In this document: positions 22,408-35,225 of the stretch, one piece after another
Numbering within the stretch: the stretch's first letter is position 1
How the letters are laid out: each line of letters starts with the position of its first letter
Source: Plantago ovata
Taxonomy: Eukaryota > Streptophyta > Magnoliopsida > Lamiales > Plantaginaceae
Direction of reading: 5' to 3'
DNA length: 64,000 bases
NCBI GenBank assembly: GCA_028274465.1
Contig: CM051457.1
Coordinates: 32,213,313-32,277,312, forward strand
Made by a program: the position numbers and the translations under genes
The notes under the pieces: model-generated
Told to the model about the DNA's origin: nothing
Database searches by the model: none
What the model saw: only the letters and a program-made list of their open reading frames with translations

Positions 22408-25400
22408 ATGGACTTCCGGAAAGATAAGCAAGTCAGGTACCAATCATCATTTCTAACTCTCTTTGATGGGAGTATCTTTTAATAATGCTCAATTGACTAA
22501 ATTAATTCCATGATATATAGGTTTGAAGAAAGGCACCAAGAAAAGGAGAAGCTGCCTTTGTACAAAAACCAGCCCCCTAAATTTGGTGGCTCAAAAGTGT
22601 TTCCAGAAGGCCAAGACCCAGAGAAGAAGAAGACCATTCTTGATCCCGGGAGTGACCTTGTGTTGAAATGGAACAGGATTTTCTTGTTTTCTTGTTTGGT
22701 TGCTCTGTTTGTGGATCCATTGTTCTTTTATCTGCCTTCAGTTTCATACCAACACAACAGAACCTCTTCTTGTATGAGAACTGACTTGAATTTAGGGATC
22801 ATTGTCACTTTGTTTCGGACTCTGGCTGATGTGTTGTATCTGTTACATGTGGTTATGAAGTTTAGGACTGCCTATGTCTCCCCTAGCTCTAGGGTGTTTG
22901 GGAAAGGTGAGCTTGTCACTGATCGTGATATGATTGCGAAGCGGTATTTGAAGTCTGATTTCTTTATTGATGCTATTGCTGCTCTGCCTCTTCCTCAGGT
23001 AATAATTTCAACCTGCTCATTTTCTCTGCTAATTTGATATTGACATGGTCTAATGGTTAATTATGGGATGCAAATTAATGGAACACACTATGTGGTTGGT
23101 CTTTATTATTTAAGGCCTGTCTGGCCATTAAACCTGATACAATTTCTTGGCCTAATTCAATGATCATTCAATATGCCTTCTATGTGTTGTAGTATCAGCC
23201 TGTGATAGGGTTAATGTGGCTGTACCTTATCATAATGTAGCAAAACAAGCCTTGGTGCCAAATTAAGTTGCTTTGATGGGGACATGTTGTCATGTTAGTC
23301 ATAGGTTTTTAAGACTAAAAATGCATCATTGCGAAAATGAAAGGGTAAGGGTGCGTGCGATAGTGGCACACCTCACCTACCCCTGCAGAGAAGAGCGGGG
23401 AGTTTATTCTTTTTATAATTTTGCAAACCGGAAAGAATGTTTTTCTTTATGTTGTAAATGCTTCGATTATGTTTTCAAGAAAGGTGTAAAAAGCTACCTT
23501 GAGGAAAAGCCATATCCTGGACCGTGGTATTTCGTAATACTTTCTTTATTTTTTTGAGACGAAGGTAGGTAGTTTACACTTGCAGATTATTAGGGGTCAA
23601 GTGCATAAACTTAGATAACTTTTGAATTTTGATCGGATCATGTTTATAAGTGAGATATTATTTCAGCACGTTGATAGAGTTGATTCATTTAGTATCTTGG
23701 TCTTTATATACCTATTTTTTGTGCAGTCTCGTATTGTGAATTAGTAGTGATTTGTGTTATATTTGCAGATTGTCATATGGTCTATATTACCTGCAATCAG
23801 AAGCTCCCATGCTGATCATACAAACAATGCACTCGTACTAATCGTCTTGCTCCAGTACATCCCGAGATTGTATCTGATCTTTCCATTGAGTGCTGAGATT
23901 ATCAAAGCTACTGGAGTTGTCACAAAGACAGCATGGGCAGGAGCAGCATATAATCTCGTGCTCTATATGTTGGCAAGTCATGTATGTCTCTATACTCCAT
24001 TTTCACACTAATTATCTTTCTTCAATAGCTGTAAACTTTTATAGGTCATTTCTCTTTCTGGTTTAGTTTCTTTTGTTTTGTATTGTTTTAAATCAAATCA
24101 TGTGACCTACTTGATAGGTGTTGGGAGCTTCCTGGTACTTACTCTCAATCGAGAGACATGCAACGTGCTGGAACTCAGCTTGCACAGATGAATTCAATAC
24201 TACGAGATGCTCCCTTAGTTTCTTGGACTGTGGTACTCTGGGCCACCCCGATAGAACAAGCTGGTTAAATAGTACCAGCGTTTTTACGAGGTGCAATCCT
24301 GGCAGCACTGACTATTTTAAATACGGGATATTTGGAAATGCTGTTGCAAACAATGTTGTCTCATCTCAATTCATTGACAAGTATTTCTACTGTTTGTGGT
24401 GGGGTTTGCAAAACTTAAGGTATGTTAGTTCAACTTCTTCCTTCTACAACCCCGACTGAGATGATGTTGAACTTCTGTTGTTGAGGTGCTCCCCTTTTAT
24501 GAATTAAAAAAATAAAATTGTAATTGGATAGCTGAACAGACACTTTGATAATCTTTTGTCCAGTTAGATCTTTTATGGAGGAGTTTTAAGTTTTTATTCA
24601 TATTTCTTTTGACAGTTCTTACGGCCAGTCATTGCAGACAAGCACGTTTATTGGTGAAACCTTGTTTGCCATACTCATTGCAATCTTGGGGCTTGTCCTT
24701 TTTGCCCATTTAATCGGAAATATGCAGGTATGTTGAGAATTATCATGGTCTAACTTTACTTATTTATTTTTGTGTTTTTGGAAGAATTGATGCATCGGAT
24801 GAATCAGTAATATTGCCAAAACTTACTGAGATCTAGATCTTGCTACCTACGAGCCAAATCCATGAGCTGTTCTCTAAAAACTAAGCATGCAAATTAAAAT
24901 AATCCAGTCTTTGTTTCTTCACCAGTTTATTACGAACCATTATTTGGTTCGTAATATATTTCATAAACACATTAGTTTCATATAACTTCTGAATTCATTG
25001 ACTTAGAATTTATTTTAATATCAATATAGACCTACATGCAATCTATCACCGTGAGGCTTGAGGAGTGGAGACTTAAGCGCCGAGACACTGAGGAGTGGAT
25101 GAGGCATCGCCAACTTCCAGAAGATCTTCAACAGCGTGTTAGGCGTTTTACGCAGTATAAATGGTCTACCACGAGAGGAGTTGATGAAGAATCTATCCTT
25201 CATGCATTGCCTACTGATCTCCGTCGCGACATTCAGCGCCATCTTTGTTTAGACCTTGTTCGACGTGTAAGTTTCTGTGGCTCCTCGTACATTCAGAATT
25301 TGAACCAATCTAAGTAATTGCCTTCTTTTTTCTTTTTTCTTTTTTTTTTTTAAGTTCCATTTCTTCACTTGATCCTTAGGATAATACTAGCCCTTGATTC

Positions 25401-26521
25401 TAGCACATTGACTCTTTGGTTTTGGAAACAGAATTAGAGGGACTACTATGTATACACAAACACTTCATTGCAACTTTTCATTCCTTTCAGCACTATTTGC
25501 AAATGTTAGCATGTGCACTTTACTCTTTACGGGTATGATGTGGATTAATTTGTGCGAAACAGAAAAGAAGAGATAGAAATGCACAGCGTACGTAGTTGGT
25601 AGAGCGTAAGTGGATACTTTGTCAATTGTGCTTGTAAACACCCTCCTGGCAAGCAACTTTGTTTACTTAATGTTAGCACTTAACAGTAAGCATAAACTAA
25701 TTTCGAAAAATTACTTGTCTTCTTGGCTGTTTATTGTTAAGTTCCAATAGCTTCTTATATATCCTGCTCTAATAACATTGTTTTTCCTATTTCAGGTTCC
25801 GTTCTTCTCGCAGATGGATGATCAACTTCTTGATGCCATATGTGAGCGCTTAGTTTCGTCCTTAAGCACACAAGGCACATACATAGTGCGTGAGGGTGAT
25901 CCTGTCACAGAGATGCTCTTTGTTATTCGTGGCACACTGGAGAGCTCAACCACAAATGGTGGCCGTACCGGATTCTTCAACTCGACAACGTTGAGGCCTG
26001 GTGACTTTTGTGGGGAGGAGCTCCTTGCATGGGCATTGCTTCCGCGGTCCACCATGAATTTACCTACTTCAACAAGAACAGTGAAAGCCCTTACAGAAGC
26101 GGAAGCATTCGCACTAAGAGCAGAAGACCTTAAATTTGTTGCCAATCAATTTAGACGGTTGCATAGCAAGAAGTTGCAGCACACTTTTCGTTACTATTCG
26201 CATCATTGGAGGACGTGGGCTGCGTGCTTCATTCAGGCCGCCTGGAGGCGGCACAAGAAGAGGACACTGGCAAAAAGTTTATGGATGAGGGAGTCGTTTA
26301 ACTCAATTCCGGATGAGCAAACACCGTATGAAAGTGATAAAGAGGAAGCGTCCGACATGTCTAATACTTCCCAGGTGAAACAGAATCTTGGAGTTACCAT
26401 ATTGGCTTCGAGATTTGCAACCAACACCCGAAGAGGGGTTCAGAAGGTCAAGGATGAGAAAATGCCCAAGCTGCAGAAGCCTGAGGAACCGGACTTCTCA
26501 GCGGATCCTGATGATGACTAG
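22408..26521 (+). CDS. Cyclic nucleotide-gated channel, CNGC14/17-like (group III)
   Basis: Seven coding exons (22408-22436, 22521-22998, 23769-23981, 24118-24419, 24616-24727, 25030-25266, 25796-26521) give 2,097 nt and 698 residues, typical for plant CNGCs, plasma-membrane calcium-permeable cation channels. The start MDFRKDKQVRFEE and the block KTILDPGSDLVLKWNRIF, then the ACFIQAAWRR and KPEEPDFSADPDDD end, match the CNGC14/17 branch. Seen: six membrane segments between about residues 61 and 385; selectivity filter Gly-Gln-Ser at 344-346 (SSYGQSLQTS); C-linker TYMQSITVRLEEWRLKRRDT; cyclic-nucleotide-binding domain with GDFCGEELLAWAL from residue 526; and an IQ calmodulin-binding motif FIQAAWRRHKKR at 602-613. 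In many plant CNGCs the filter triplet is Gly-Gln-Asn. All junctions keep frame. CNGC14 and CNGC17 cannot be separated with confidence. Confidence 0.95.
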
Positions 26522-28689
26522 TTCGGTCAAAGAAGGAAATGAGGCGTGTTACCGCAAGGGAGTTGATCAACATGGAGACCGATATCATCGATCTCTATGA
26601 ATGCATTATGCATCCCACAATGGGCTAAGTACATAACACAAGCTCAGGTTCAGAACACTAGTGAAGCTCATCACTTTGAGATCTGCTATTCTACTTTTAT
26701 GTTTCATCTCCTTTAGGGAATTGAGAAATGAGTGATTATTGGAGTTTGGTGTGAGTAAAGACTTACCAAAATATAGATGTAAATCTTGATTATTTGGATC
26801 ATGCATACAGCACACATGATTTAGAACATGCTCTATATAGATTATAGAACACAGGACAGGAGATGATATATACACTTGGAATAGAGGTTTTGCAGCTATT
26901 GCATATCATTGTTGTGAACTTGTGTAATGTTTATATTCTGAAGGCTAGGCTTCCTGGATTTGTTTTACTGTTCTCATCTCCAAAGCTTTGTCTGCAATGT
27001 TCATATATATGACATTGTTTGATGATCCTTCACCAACTCCAGTGATACGAGTCAGTATGTTTGGAACGTGGTCTAGGCAATAATTTTTCTCTAAGGTTAA
27101 GTCTTTTAACTCCAATGAGTGAGAGTAAATGCATTATCAATTCATAACTTGCTTCCCCTACAAAATCTTTAAAATGCAAATTCAAGACAGCTTTAATTTT
27201 GCTCATCTATTTTATTTGGAACTGTTTGGGTTACATTTTATTTTTATTTTTCACTTGATGTTAACATAGCAACTACCAGTCTGAAAGTGATGGATGAAAT
27301 GAAAATAAATTTTGTGCTTTTTAGGTACACTTCATTTTCAATCGATGCAATCCAACAATATAATGTTATGAGCAATATGATTTGTTGAAAGAGAATGTGA
27401 TTTTTAGGTGCATTTGATTTTGCTGTCTTGAACTTTTGATGGTTGAGGACTTGAGGTATTTATTATTCTTTATTTATTTATGTCATTTAATAATAAACTT
27501 AGTTGGCAGATTAAATCGAATAGGACCTCAAATATTACTATTACTATTATTGTGGTTTTTTTTTGTATATATAGTTAGTTGTGTCATGAAATTAATGTGC
27601 CCTCTTGAATAAATCCATCCAGCTACTATGTCTTATTTAAATGTGTCACGCCTCAAGTAGCCTCACTTGTCTGGTTAGTTAGTGCACCCATCAAGGGCTC
27701 AATCTGTTGATGATGATAATAAATGGGGACATTTACGATTTACCCAACTATTTCACAAAAAACTCTTAATTTACGATTTACAAACACTTCAAACTTTATA
27801 ACCAAACTACTATTTGGAATCTATGAAAGTTTGACTCAAGGAGATGGTTGGAGCTGTACAGATGGTTAGCACAGGATTTTTTCTTATTATTTTTTTATTT
27901 TTTAGTTAATATAGAATATAGATGGTATATGAAAATTGATTGTCAAAGAAACTAAAACGTGCACGTTTATGTGAAAAATGAAGACGACTCAGTGCTAGAA
28001 GACATAATATTGTTAATTTTATTGTATTCGAGATCTAGAGTTAGTTGATCTGTCATATTCAAAGTCAATCACATTCACAAGTCACAACACTAACGGACCA
28101 TATATAATGACGGATACTTAAGGCACTATTAAAAACAGTTTGTCCTAAACTTGCAAAATCTCCTTAATTTTTTGCCCTCAACTTGTCTTTAGCCTCCTCC
28201 AGTATTTACAGTTTGTCTTTTCCCTGCCGACACCCCCCTTCTTGATTATCTCATTTATATACAACCAACTTGTTAAATAATTTCACAAATGCCTAAAAAA
28301 ATCGACGTTTTGGAGTTTTTTGTATTATACACGTGTAGCAGGGTAGAAAACTAGATTACCGGTAATTGATGTTATGTTGAAATATCCCACATACCTTGTA
28401 AATAGATTTTGGCGTTCACGTACCAGATAACATTCTTCTCTTAATATTGTATCCACACATTTTCATCATATGTACAAATCAAAGGAAAAATGTGAGTTAA
28501 CTTGGACCTAATGAACTATCTGTGTTGATCCTACCTATACACTAACAGGAAAACAAATAATGGAGAAAGTTAAATTTTTTGCATTATTTGGCATGATGAT
28601 GAATGATATATTCACACTAAAAAGAATCTATTCAAATTATCCAGATTATGTTCAATTGTTCAATCTTGCATGCTTTCATCTTCCTCAAC
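26522..28689. other. Convergent intergenic region between CNGC and CSLC
   Basis: The channel gene (+) and the CSLC gene (-) point toward each other here. The first few hundred bases are CNGC 3' UTR-like. The remainder is AT-rich, without a recognisable gene or complete transposon. Confidence 0.45.
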
Positions 28690-31314
28690 TCAACTGACTT
28701 GCTCTCCGATCAAATCGAGGCCAACGAGGAGGAATGTGACTCCTTGGAAGAGCAGATAGTAGAAATGCAGTCCATGAGCCGATAAAAGGCTTCTAACCGA
28801 AGCAGTTATCAGAAGGAACGCAAGAGCAAGCTCTTTTCTGTAAATCTTGTTCGTCTTCTTGGCTGGTTTAACCGTTTTCTCCTGTTGTTCCTTAATTACA
28901 CTGAAATCCGAAAGATCACTTTCTGAGGCTCCCCTGATAACCTGTGGTTGGATATCCCTGTCAGCAGCAGTGAGCAAATCTGATTCTGATGCCCTGCCGG
29001 CCTTTTTAGTTACAATCCACTCGTAGGAGCTGCCTAACTGGAAGAGCCCTGATATCATCGCGTTGAATTTGGTGACTGACATGGTGTTCTCGAAGAGAAG
29101 GTAAGGAGCTATGAAAGGAATGGATTTTGGTGCGGGGAGTATGTTGAGGATTGTCATGAGAATCGGGATGTAGCAGATAACCCACATAGGAAGCTCCATT
29201 TCGGGTATGAACATGGATAATGGAAGAATCACGCAGAACAGTGTGAAGGAGTAGAGTGGCAGGATGAGTTTTCGCAGCAAAAAGAAGAGCAGAATCAAAT
29301 TTGCTTTCTTCCAGAAAGGTATCTGTGGATATGAACATCAGAGGATCATTTCATGATTCATCTTTTGTCATAGAACTACTTGAAAAGATAAAACGGAGCA
29401 TTCTGTATTTACCTTCGATTTTATGACGGCAGGGAGGCACAGCCGGAAGAGTTGCATAGGACCGGAATGCCATCGATGTTGCTGCTTTCTGTATGCCTCA
29501 AAAGACTCCGGAACTTCACATAGTACCTATTAACGTAAATAGCAGGCGAAATAAGCACTCCGTGTAGGATACTTTTTTTGCAAAACTAGTAGCTGAAATC
29601 AAGAGCCGATAAACAAGCTGATTTTAATGTCATGTTTGCAGAACGAATGATTTCCGGTACCTTAACATCGTTGAGATAAATGAACTTCCAACCATTTAGA
29701 TGAGCACGGACAGCTATATCCATGTCTTCGACTGTTGTCCTTTCAAGCCATCCACCAGATTCTTCCAGAGTTTTTATTCTCCAAACACCAGCAGTTCCAT
29801 TAAAACCAAAGAAATTCAAGAATACTCCATTAACCTGCTGTTCAACCTCGAAATGAAAACACAAGTTGATGTTCTGGAGACGCGTTAGCAAGTTTTCATC
29901 CTTATTCACGAACGCCCACCTTGCCTGAACTAAGCCCAGCTCAGGATTGTCCTGCAGAACAAGTACACATGTCAGAAATGAACGGTGAAAACGACTGTTT
30001 ACACTTCATACCAATGATTTTGCAAACAAGCTGGAGATAACAAGACACCTTGAAATGCGGAACTGTCTGCTTGAGGAAATCCGAGGTTGGTTGGAAATCT
30101 GCGTCAAATATAGCAACGAATTCGTAGTCCTTCACGTAATCACAGCTCATAGCCGACTTGAGATTTCCTGCTTTATATCCGGTCCTAATCAAACGATGCC
30201 TATATATTATGTTAATTCCCTTTTGGCTCCACTTTAACACCTCAGCCTTAATCATCCCTTGGATCCCTTCATCATCAGAGTCATCAAGAACTTGAATAAG
30301 AAGACGCTCTTTAGGCCAATCTAGTTGACAAACTGCTGATATCGACAGCTCATACACCTATATAGAAAACCAGTGCAGAAAGTTCATCATACGTCGAAAA
30401 ATGAAGATAAACTGATAAACTTTGAACATAGTTATATTATTGTAAAGTAGTGAGTAGAGCGATTAAACAAGGCCACTCTGCCACCTACAATACCTCCCGT
30501 TCGTTACACATTGGAATCTGGACAAGAACCATGGGATGCTCAGACAGCAACCCTTCGACATCATCGGATTCAAGTGCAGTTTTGCTAACCTTAGGCCCAA
30601 TCCGCCTGACCTTAATATACAAACAACCCAAACAAAGCGCCAAACGATCCACCGACTGGACTACAAACAGAACAACGCAGAAAACCGAAAGAGAGTGCAC
30701 GAAAGGCGCAATGTACTCCCCCCGGAACCCCAACCAAGCAACATAAACACCCTGGAACAACCCCTGGAGATCATAAGCACCCGGAATGTACAAATTCGGG
30801 TTTTCGAAATAGTAATGCCAGCCTTTCAAGTATGCAACCACTTCAAACCCCAGAACCAACAACAGAATGACCAAAAACGCCTTGATAACTCTCAACATCA
30901 ATATACCCTTCCCTAGCCTCTCACTAGCTGGTGACACACCTTGTCCCAAGATCAACCTGTTCTTTATTGTACCTAATACACACACACACACATTTTTTTT
31001 AGTATAGTTTGAATAATTACACACATTTTTTTAAAAGAATTAAAAGTTGGAACTTTTGGAATAGATGTACCTAGTAAGGCCCACAAGAAGGCGGCGAGCC
31101 AACCGAGCCAGCAGACGGCTCGGTTGGCTTTGAGGAGGAGAACCCACCTGACTTGCTTGGCGTTCTTGAGGCGGGTCTTGTCGACCGGACTGAAGGCCTC
31201 ATCATCCGGGGTGTTGATTTGGACGATGGAGAAGCCGGGGTTCTCCATTTTGACTATGACTGGAGTTCCACTTGGTGTGTGTTTGCTCCAGAATGCAAAC
31301 AGTCTTGGAGCCAT
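28690..31314 (-). CDS. Cellulose synthase-like C (xyloglucan beta-1,4-glucan synthase)
   Basis: Six exons (31314-31071, 30972-30494, 30357-30049, 29951-29661, 29526-29413, 29322-28690) join to 2,070 nt encoding 689 residues, the normal CSLC size. CSLC enzymes are Golgi GT2 glycosyltransferases that make the glucan backbone of xyloglucan from UDP-glucose. Seen: start [19 protein letters not shown] and the [14 protein letters not shown] block; membrane segments near 90-215; the GT2 catalytic residues DDSDD (266-270), DxD as FDADFQP (326-328), VEDMD (418-422) and QQHRW (456-460); then C-terminal membrane segments and the conserved end [20 protein letters not shown]. The cytosolic loop before the last membrane pair carries two ASESDL repeats. 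All splice junctions are GT-AG and in frame. The individual CSLC subtype is not assigned. Confidence 0.95.
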
Positions 31315-31840
31315 GGCAATCCAACTGAAGAAATTTTTTAGTGTTTGAGAGAAGGCATTATAGAAAGAAGAGTGAGGAAGAAAGAGGAAAGGAGGACTGA
31401 TGAAGAAATAAAGAATTGAAATAAAATTTAAAATTTATAAAACTATATTTATTTATTCCTTACATCATCACAGTGTTATCAGCATAACAGGGAAAGGTAT
31501 ATACCATACCATTTTGATGGAATAATGGGAGAATGCCAGCTATTCTTCATCCATTCATTCATTCATTCACCTCTGACTTAAGCAACCATTTCTAGTTTAA
31601 ATCTTTTACTCCAAAAAACGACAATGAAGTAAAAAAGAAAAAAGAAATGGAAAAAGACAGATTAAGCAAATATTTGGTTCGTTTGAATAAATTTGAACTA
31701 ATATATAGTAATATGAATTTGTAATATAAATTTTAATTGAACTGTATTTACCTGATTTAAGATTAGGGAAAAATACATATATAAATCAATATACAACATT
31801 AATTGCAAAAACAACCACCTTCAAAAAATAATTACAAAAA
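31315..31840. other. CSLC upstream region with short ATTC microsatellite
   Basis: Presumed promoter and 5' UTR of the minus-strand CSLC gene. It contains a short (ATTC)n run at about 31550-31567. No other feature recognised. Confidence 0.45.
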
Positions 31841-32159
31841 GTTCGCTACAGTGATTTGCTACAGTAGATTCGGATTTCAAAAACTCGCTTCAGTAGATTT
31901 AATAAATATTTTGAAATCCGGAAGCTAGTTTCAGCCACCGAAACTAGCTTAAACTAGCAAAAAATGACTGAAACTAGCTAAAAATGACTGGAAAAAGTTG
32001 AAACTAACGGTTAATTTCATATTTTTCCTAAAATTAACCTTTAAAATTAGTTTTTAACTTTATAAAATGATTAAGTTAACTCTAAAATTTATTTATGCTA
32101 AACTAAAAAAATTAAAAAATATGAAAACTATAATTATAAAAATATAAATCATTATTTTA

Positions 32160-32690
32160 AATGAAAAAAATAGTTTCATATTTGTTTCAACACATAAAAA
32201 CTAGTTTCAGAAGCTAGTATTAGACAAAAAGTTAGTTTCAGAAGCTAGTTTTATAAACTGGTTGAAACTAACTATTAATGCTAGTTTCAACATCATAAAA
32301 TGTTATTTTCATTAGTTTCAACAACAAAAATGCTATTTTTATTAGTTTCAGTATCATAAGTGCTAGTTTCAACAACAAAAATGCTAGTTTCAGCAACACA
32401 AATGCTAGTTTCATCAGTTTCAACAACATAAATCCTAGTCTCAAACAACTAAATGCTAGTTTCAACGACTAACTGTTGTTTTAATTAGTTTAAGCATCAT
32501 AAGTGTTAGTTTCAGCCACAAAAATGCTAGTTTCATTAGTTTCGGCAAACACGGATGCTAATTTCATTTGTTCCGGCATCACAACTGAACACAAAAATGC
32601 TATTTTCATTAGATTCAACAACACATATGCTAGTTTCATTAGTTTTCAGCAACACAAATGCTAGTTTCATTAGTTTTGTATATAAATATT
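32160..32690. repeat. Degenerate minisatellite based on GCTAGTTTCA
   Basis: About 20 copies of (G/A)CTAGTTTCA or TTAGTTTCA, alternating with AACAACA(T/A)AAATG spacers, recur at irregular 22-30-bp intervals. The minus-strand frame through it (32268-32465) is a translated repeat (KLAFLLLKL-like) and not a gene. Related CTAGTTTCAG and CTAGCAAAAAATGACTGAAA units begin already near 31915. Confidence 0.8.
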
Positions 32691-33890
32691 AATTTGTTAG
32701 AAAAAAATAGTTAAATATAATTAGTTAGTAATTAATTAACACTAATGGATGTCAAAAACACCTTCAAATTCCATTTTAGCGAGAAAAATGGAGTCCATAT
32801 CCAATTTAGAGAGATTTTGGAGAGTACTTGATTAGATTTTAGGGCACCAAAAAATAGAATGGTCTTTTTTGTAAGAGGTTTTTTAAGTGGTTGTATTAGC
32901 AATTAGGTGCTCTAGAGTGGTTGTTTTATATAATTTTCTGTTAAGATTACTGAGAAATGAATCCAGTGGTTTTTAAGATAAACCAAAATGGACAAAGTTG
33001 GAGTTGGTGATGTTAATATTCCAAGAAGCAAGTGGAATACTATCAATGGTTGACCATCAATTATTGAGAGATTATTTGGATAAGTTTGTCTAAAAGATCT
33101 TTTTTATTAAATATTATCAAAATATGTATTAAAAGTGTAACAGCTTGATAATATTTTGGTATGTTCAAAATAATATATTTGAAATTATAGCAATTAAATC
33201 AGTCTATGTAGATAAATTAGTAATCTTATAATAGTGTTTAATAGTGATTATTTATCACAAATTTTATAAATTAAAATAGAAAAAAATCGACTAAAATCCT
33301 CATACCATTCAGGATTCAAATTATGACATACTCAAACCTCTTTTGTGCCCTAGCACTTAGGGTACGGCCGTACGGTATGGGTATGGGCCTAAAAACGATG
33401 GGTATGGTTATTAGTTACTACTTATTCTATTGTTGGATTTGGATACGATATAGATATTATCAATTTGTAAGTGGATATAAATAAATGTATAAGATTTATA
33501 CCTGTTACCCATATTATTAGATTATTCTACATCCGTCCGACTCATTAATTTCTTTATGTTTTCCCTTTTTTTTGTTTGTCTCATTCATTTTCTTACATTT
33601 TCCTTTTCATCCACACTTCCGTACTACTTTATTATGGGTCTCGTAACTCAAACACAATATAATGCGCTTATTCTGCAAAAAGCAAATGTATGTTATTCAT
33701 GGAGTACTAATTTTACCGTATCCACTCGATTGCTACTCTCATACACACGTTCTACAAATCTCATCAAAATCGTTCTAAAAGAAAACTTAAATACATGAAA
33801 TTATTTTCTAGTCCTTTCACACAATTAAATATTGAACTTTTTGTATTTTAACTTGTAGCAGTATTGTTTATGGATTATTTTAACAAGTTA
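32691..33890. other. AT-rich repeat-derived stretch
   Basis: No gene seen. A degenerate ATGGGTATGG-rich patch lies at 33365-33430, and an eroded MITE-like patch (CATCCGTCCGACTCATTAAT) near 33530. Neither has definable ends. Confidence 0.35.
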
Positions 33891-34570
33891 GGCACCAACA
33901 ACGGCCGTGATATCGTTTGACAAGGATGTTGAGGATATCATATCCCACTGAGAGATTCCTAAAAGAGTTGTTCCAACATATACACTGACGTCTTTGGCAA
34001 TTCGGGCACAAGATCAACGAGTACCGAGCTAAGGCCGAGCCAAGGAAGTCAATGACTTAGGTGGGGGAGAATATCACGCATGATCATTTTGTGGTATACT
34101 CCCTCTGTCCCATTACAATTTATCTAATTTGATTTTTTTTAGTCAACATCTTTTAAATTTAACCACAAATTATTCGTAAACCATATTGATATAATATTTA
34201 ATAAAATTATATTATGAAAATATTGACATTAAATTTTTATAATATAATTTTATTATACATTTTATCATTGTAGTTTAAAAGTAATTTGTAGTTAAATTTG
34301 AATGTCGTTGGCTGAAAAAAAAAGTCAAAGTGTGTAAATTATGGTGGGAATGAGGGAATACATGTCACAATGGAGGTTTCCTATCATGTAAACAAATCTC
34401 TAGAATGTTCTTGTATATTACAAAATATTACAAAGAATTAGTTGAAACCCAATACAGTAAAAAACTCTCCAAAAGAATACTCTATAAAGGAATAAACTAT
34501 TTATAGTAATAATAATTTTCGGTCCTAACTTGGAATCAATTATAAATAAGAATAAACTTCACATTGTGAT
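33890..34570 (+). mobile_element. Possible LTR-retrotransposon 3' end carrying a Stowaway
   Basis: AGGTGGGGGAGA at about 34059-34070 resembles the purine-rich tract that precedes a 3' LTR. After it the sequence has LTR-like features, including CTCTATAAAGG near 34481. The Stowaway MITE at 34099-34358 would then be nested in this LTR. No second LTR or coding domain was identified, so the call is inferential. Confidence 0.3.
34099..34358. mobile_element. Stowaway-type (Tc1/mariner) MITE
   Basis: Inverted termini CTCCCTCTGTCCCATTAC and (reverse complement) TTCCCTCATTCCCACCAT are flanked by TA on both sides (34097-34098, 34359-34360). The interior is a long AT-rich inverted repeat, with AGTCAACATCTTTTAAATT matched by the complement near 34300-34325. 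It has no coding capacity. Confidence 0.85.
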
Positions 34571-34983
34571 ATTGCATAACTTCTTTTTTTAATCATAACT
34601 ACGTAATAGTCGAACTAAAAAAGCAGAAATTATATTACAGTTATATGTGTTTCAAAAATACTACCAAGTACAAATTATATTACAGTTATATGTATTTTAA
34701 AAAACTATTTTTCATTTCCAAATTGTCTTGTTCAGCCCATCTAGTAATCATTTATGATTAAACCTTCCCAAGGGTCGACCACGACTCAAGCAATCGGGAA
34801 ACCATTATCTGGTAATCGATAACTGGTATCGAACAAAGTCAGCATATATATGGGGAAACCATTCCACAACAGTGGCACAGAGACATCCCAGAAAAGCCTT
34901 GCCAGACAGTAAAATAAGTCAAGTGGATGGCCCAACCTGTAGGTATGGAAACCAGAAACGGAAGAGCAAATCTCAACGAAATG

Positions 34984-35225
34984 CACTACAAAAAAAAAAA
35001 CTGAATTTAGTCGCGAATTTTTGTCGACCAGAGTCAACAATCTTAGCGACGAATAAAAGTATTCGTCGTTAGCTTACAATTGTTAATTTTGTTTATTTTT
35101 TCACGGTCAACCCTTAATTCGTAGTTAATCCGTTGCTAAATAACGACGAATAATTTTTATTCGCCGCTAAAAAGCTAGCGAAGAGCAGAATAACCACGAG
35201 GGTTAATTTATTCGTCGCTATCATC
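34984..35225. mobile_element. CACTA-type transposon end (truncated)
   Basis: Starts CACTACAAAAAAAAAA, the characteristic plant CACTA terminus. It is followed by repeats of TTCGTCGCTA / TTAGCGACGAATAA in both orientations (about 35041-35056, 35140-35175, 35208-35220), as in CACTA subterminal regions. The matching TTTTGTAGTG end was not found; the repeats stop near 35225. Confidence 0.65.

Noticed and set aside
32268-32465. Open minus-strand frame with repeated KLAFLLLKL-like residues
   Set aside because: It follows the GCTAGTTTCA minisatellite unit exactly and has no homology to a known protein.
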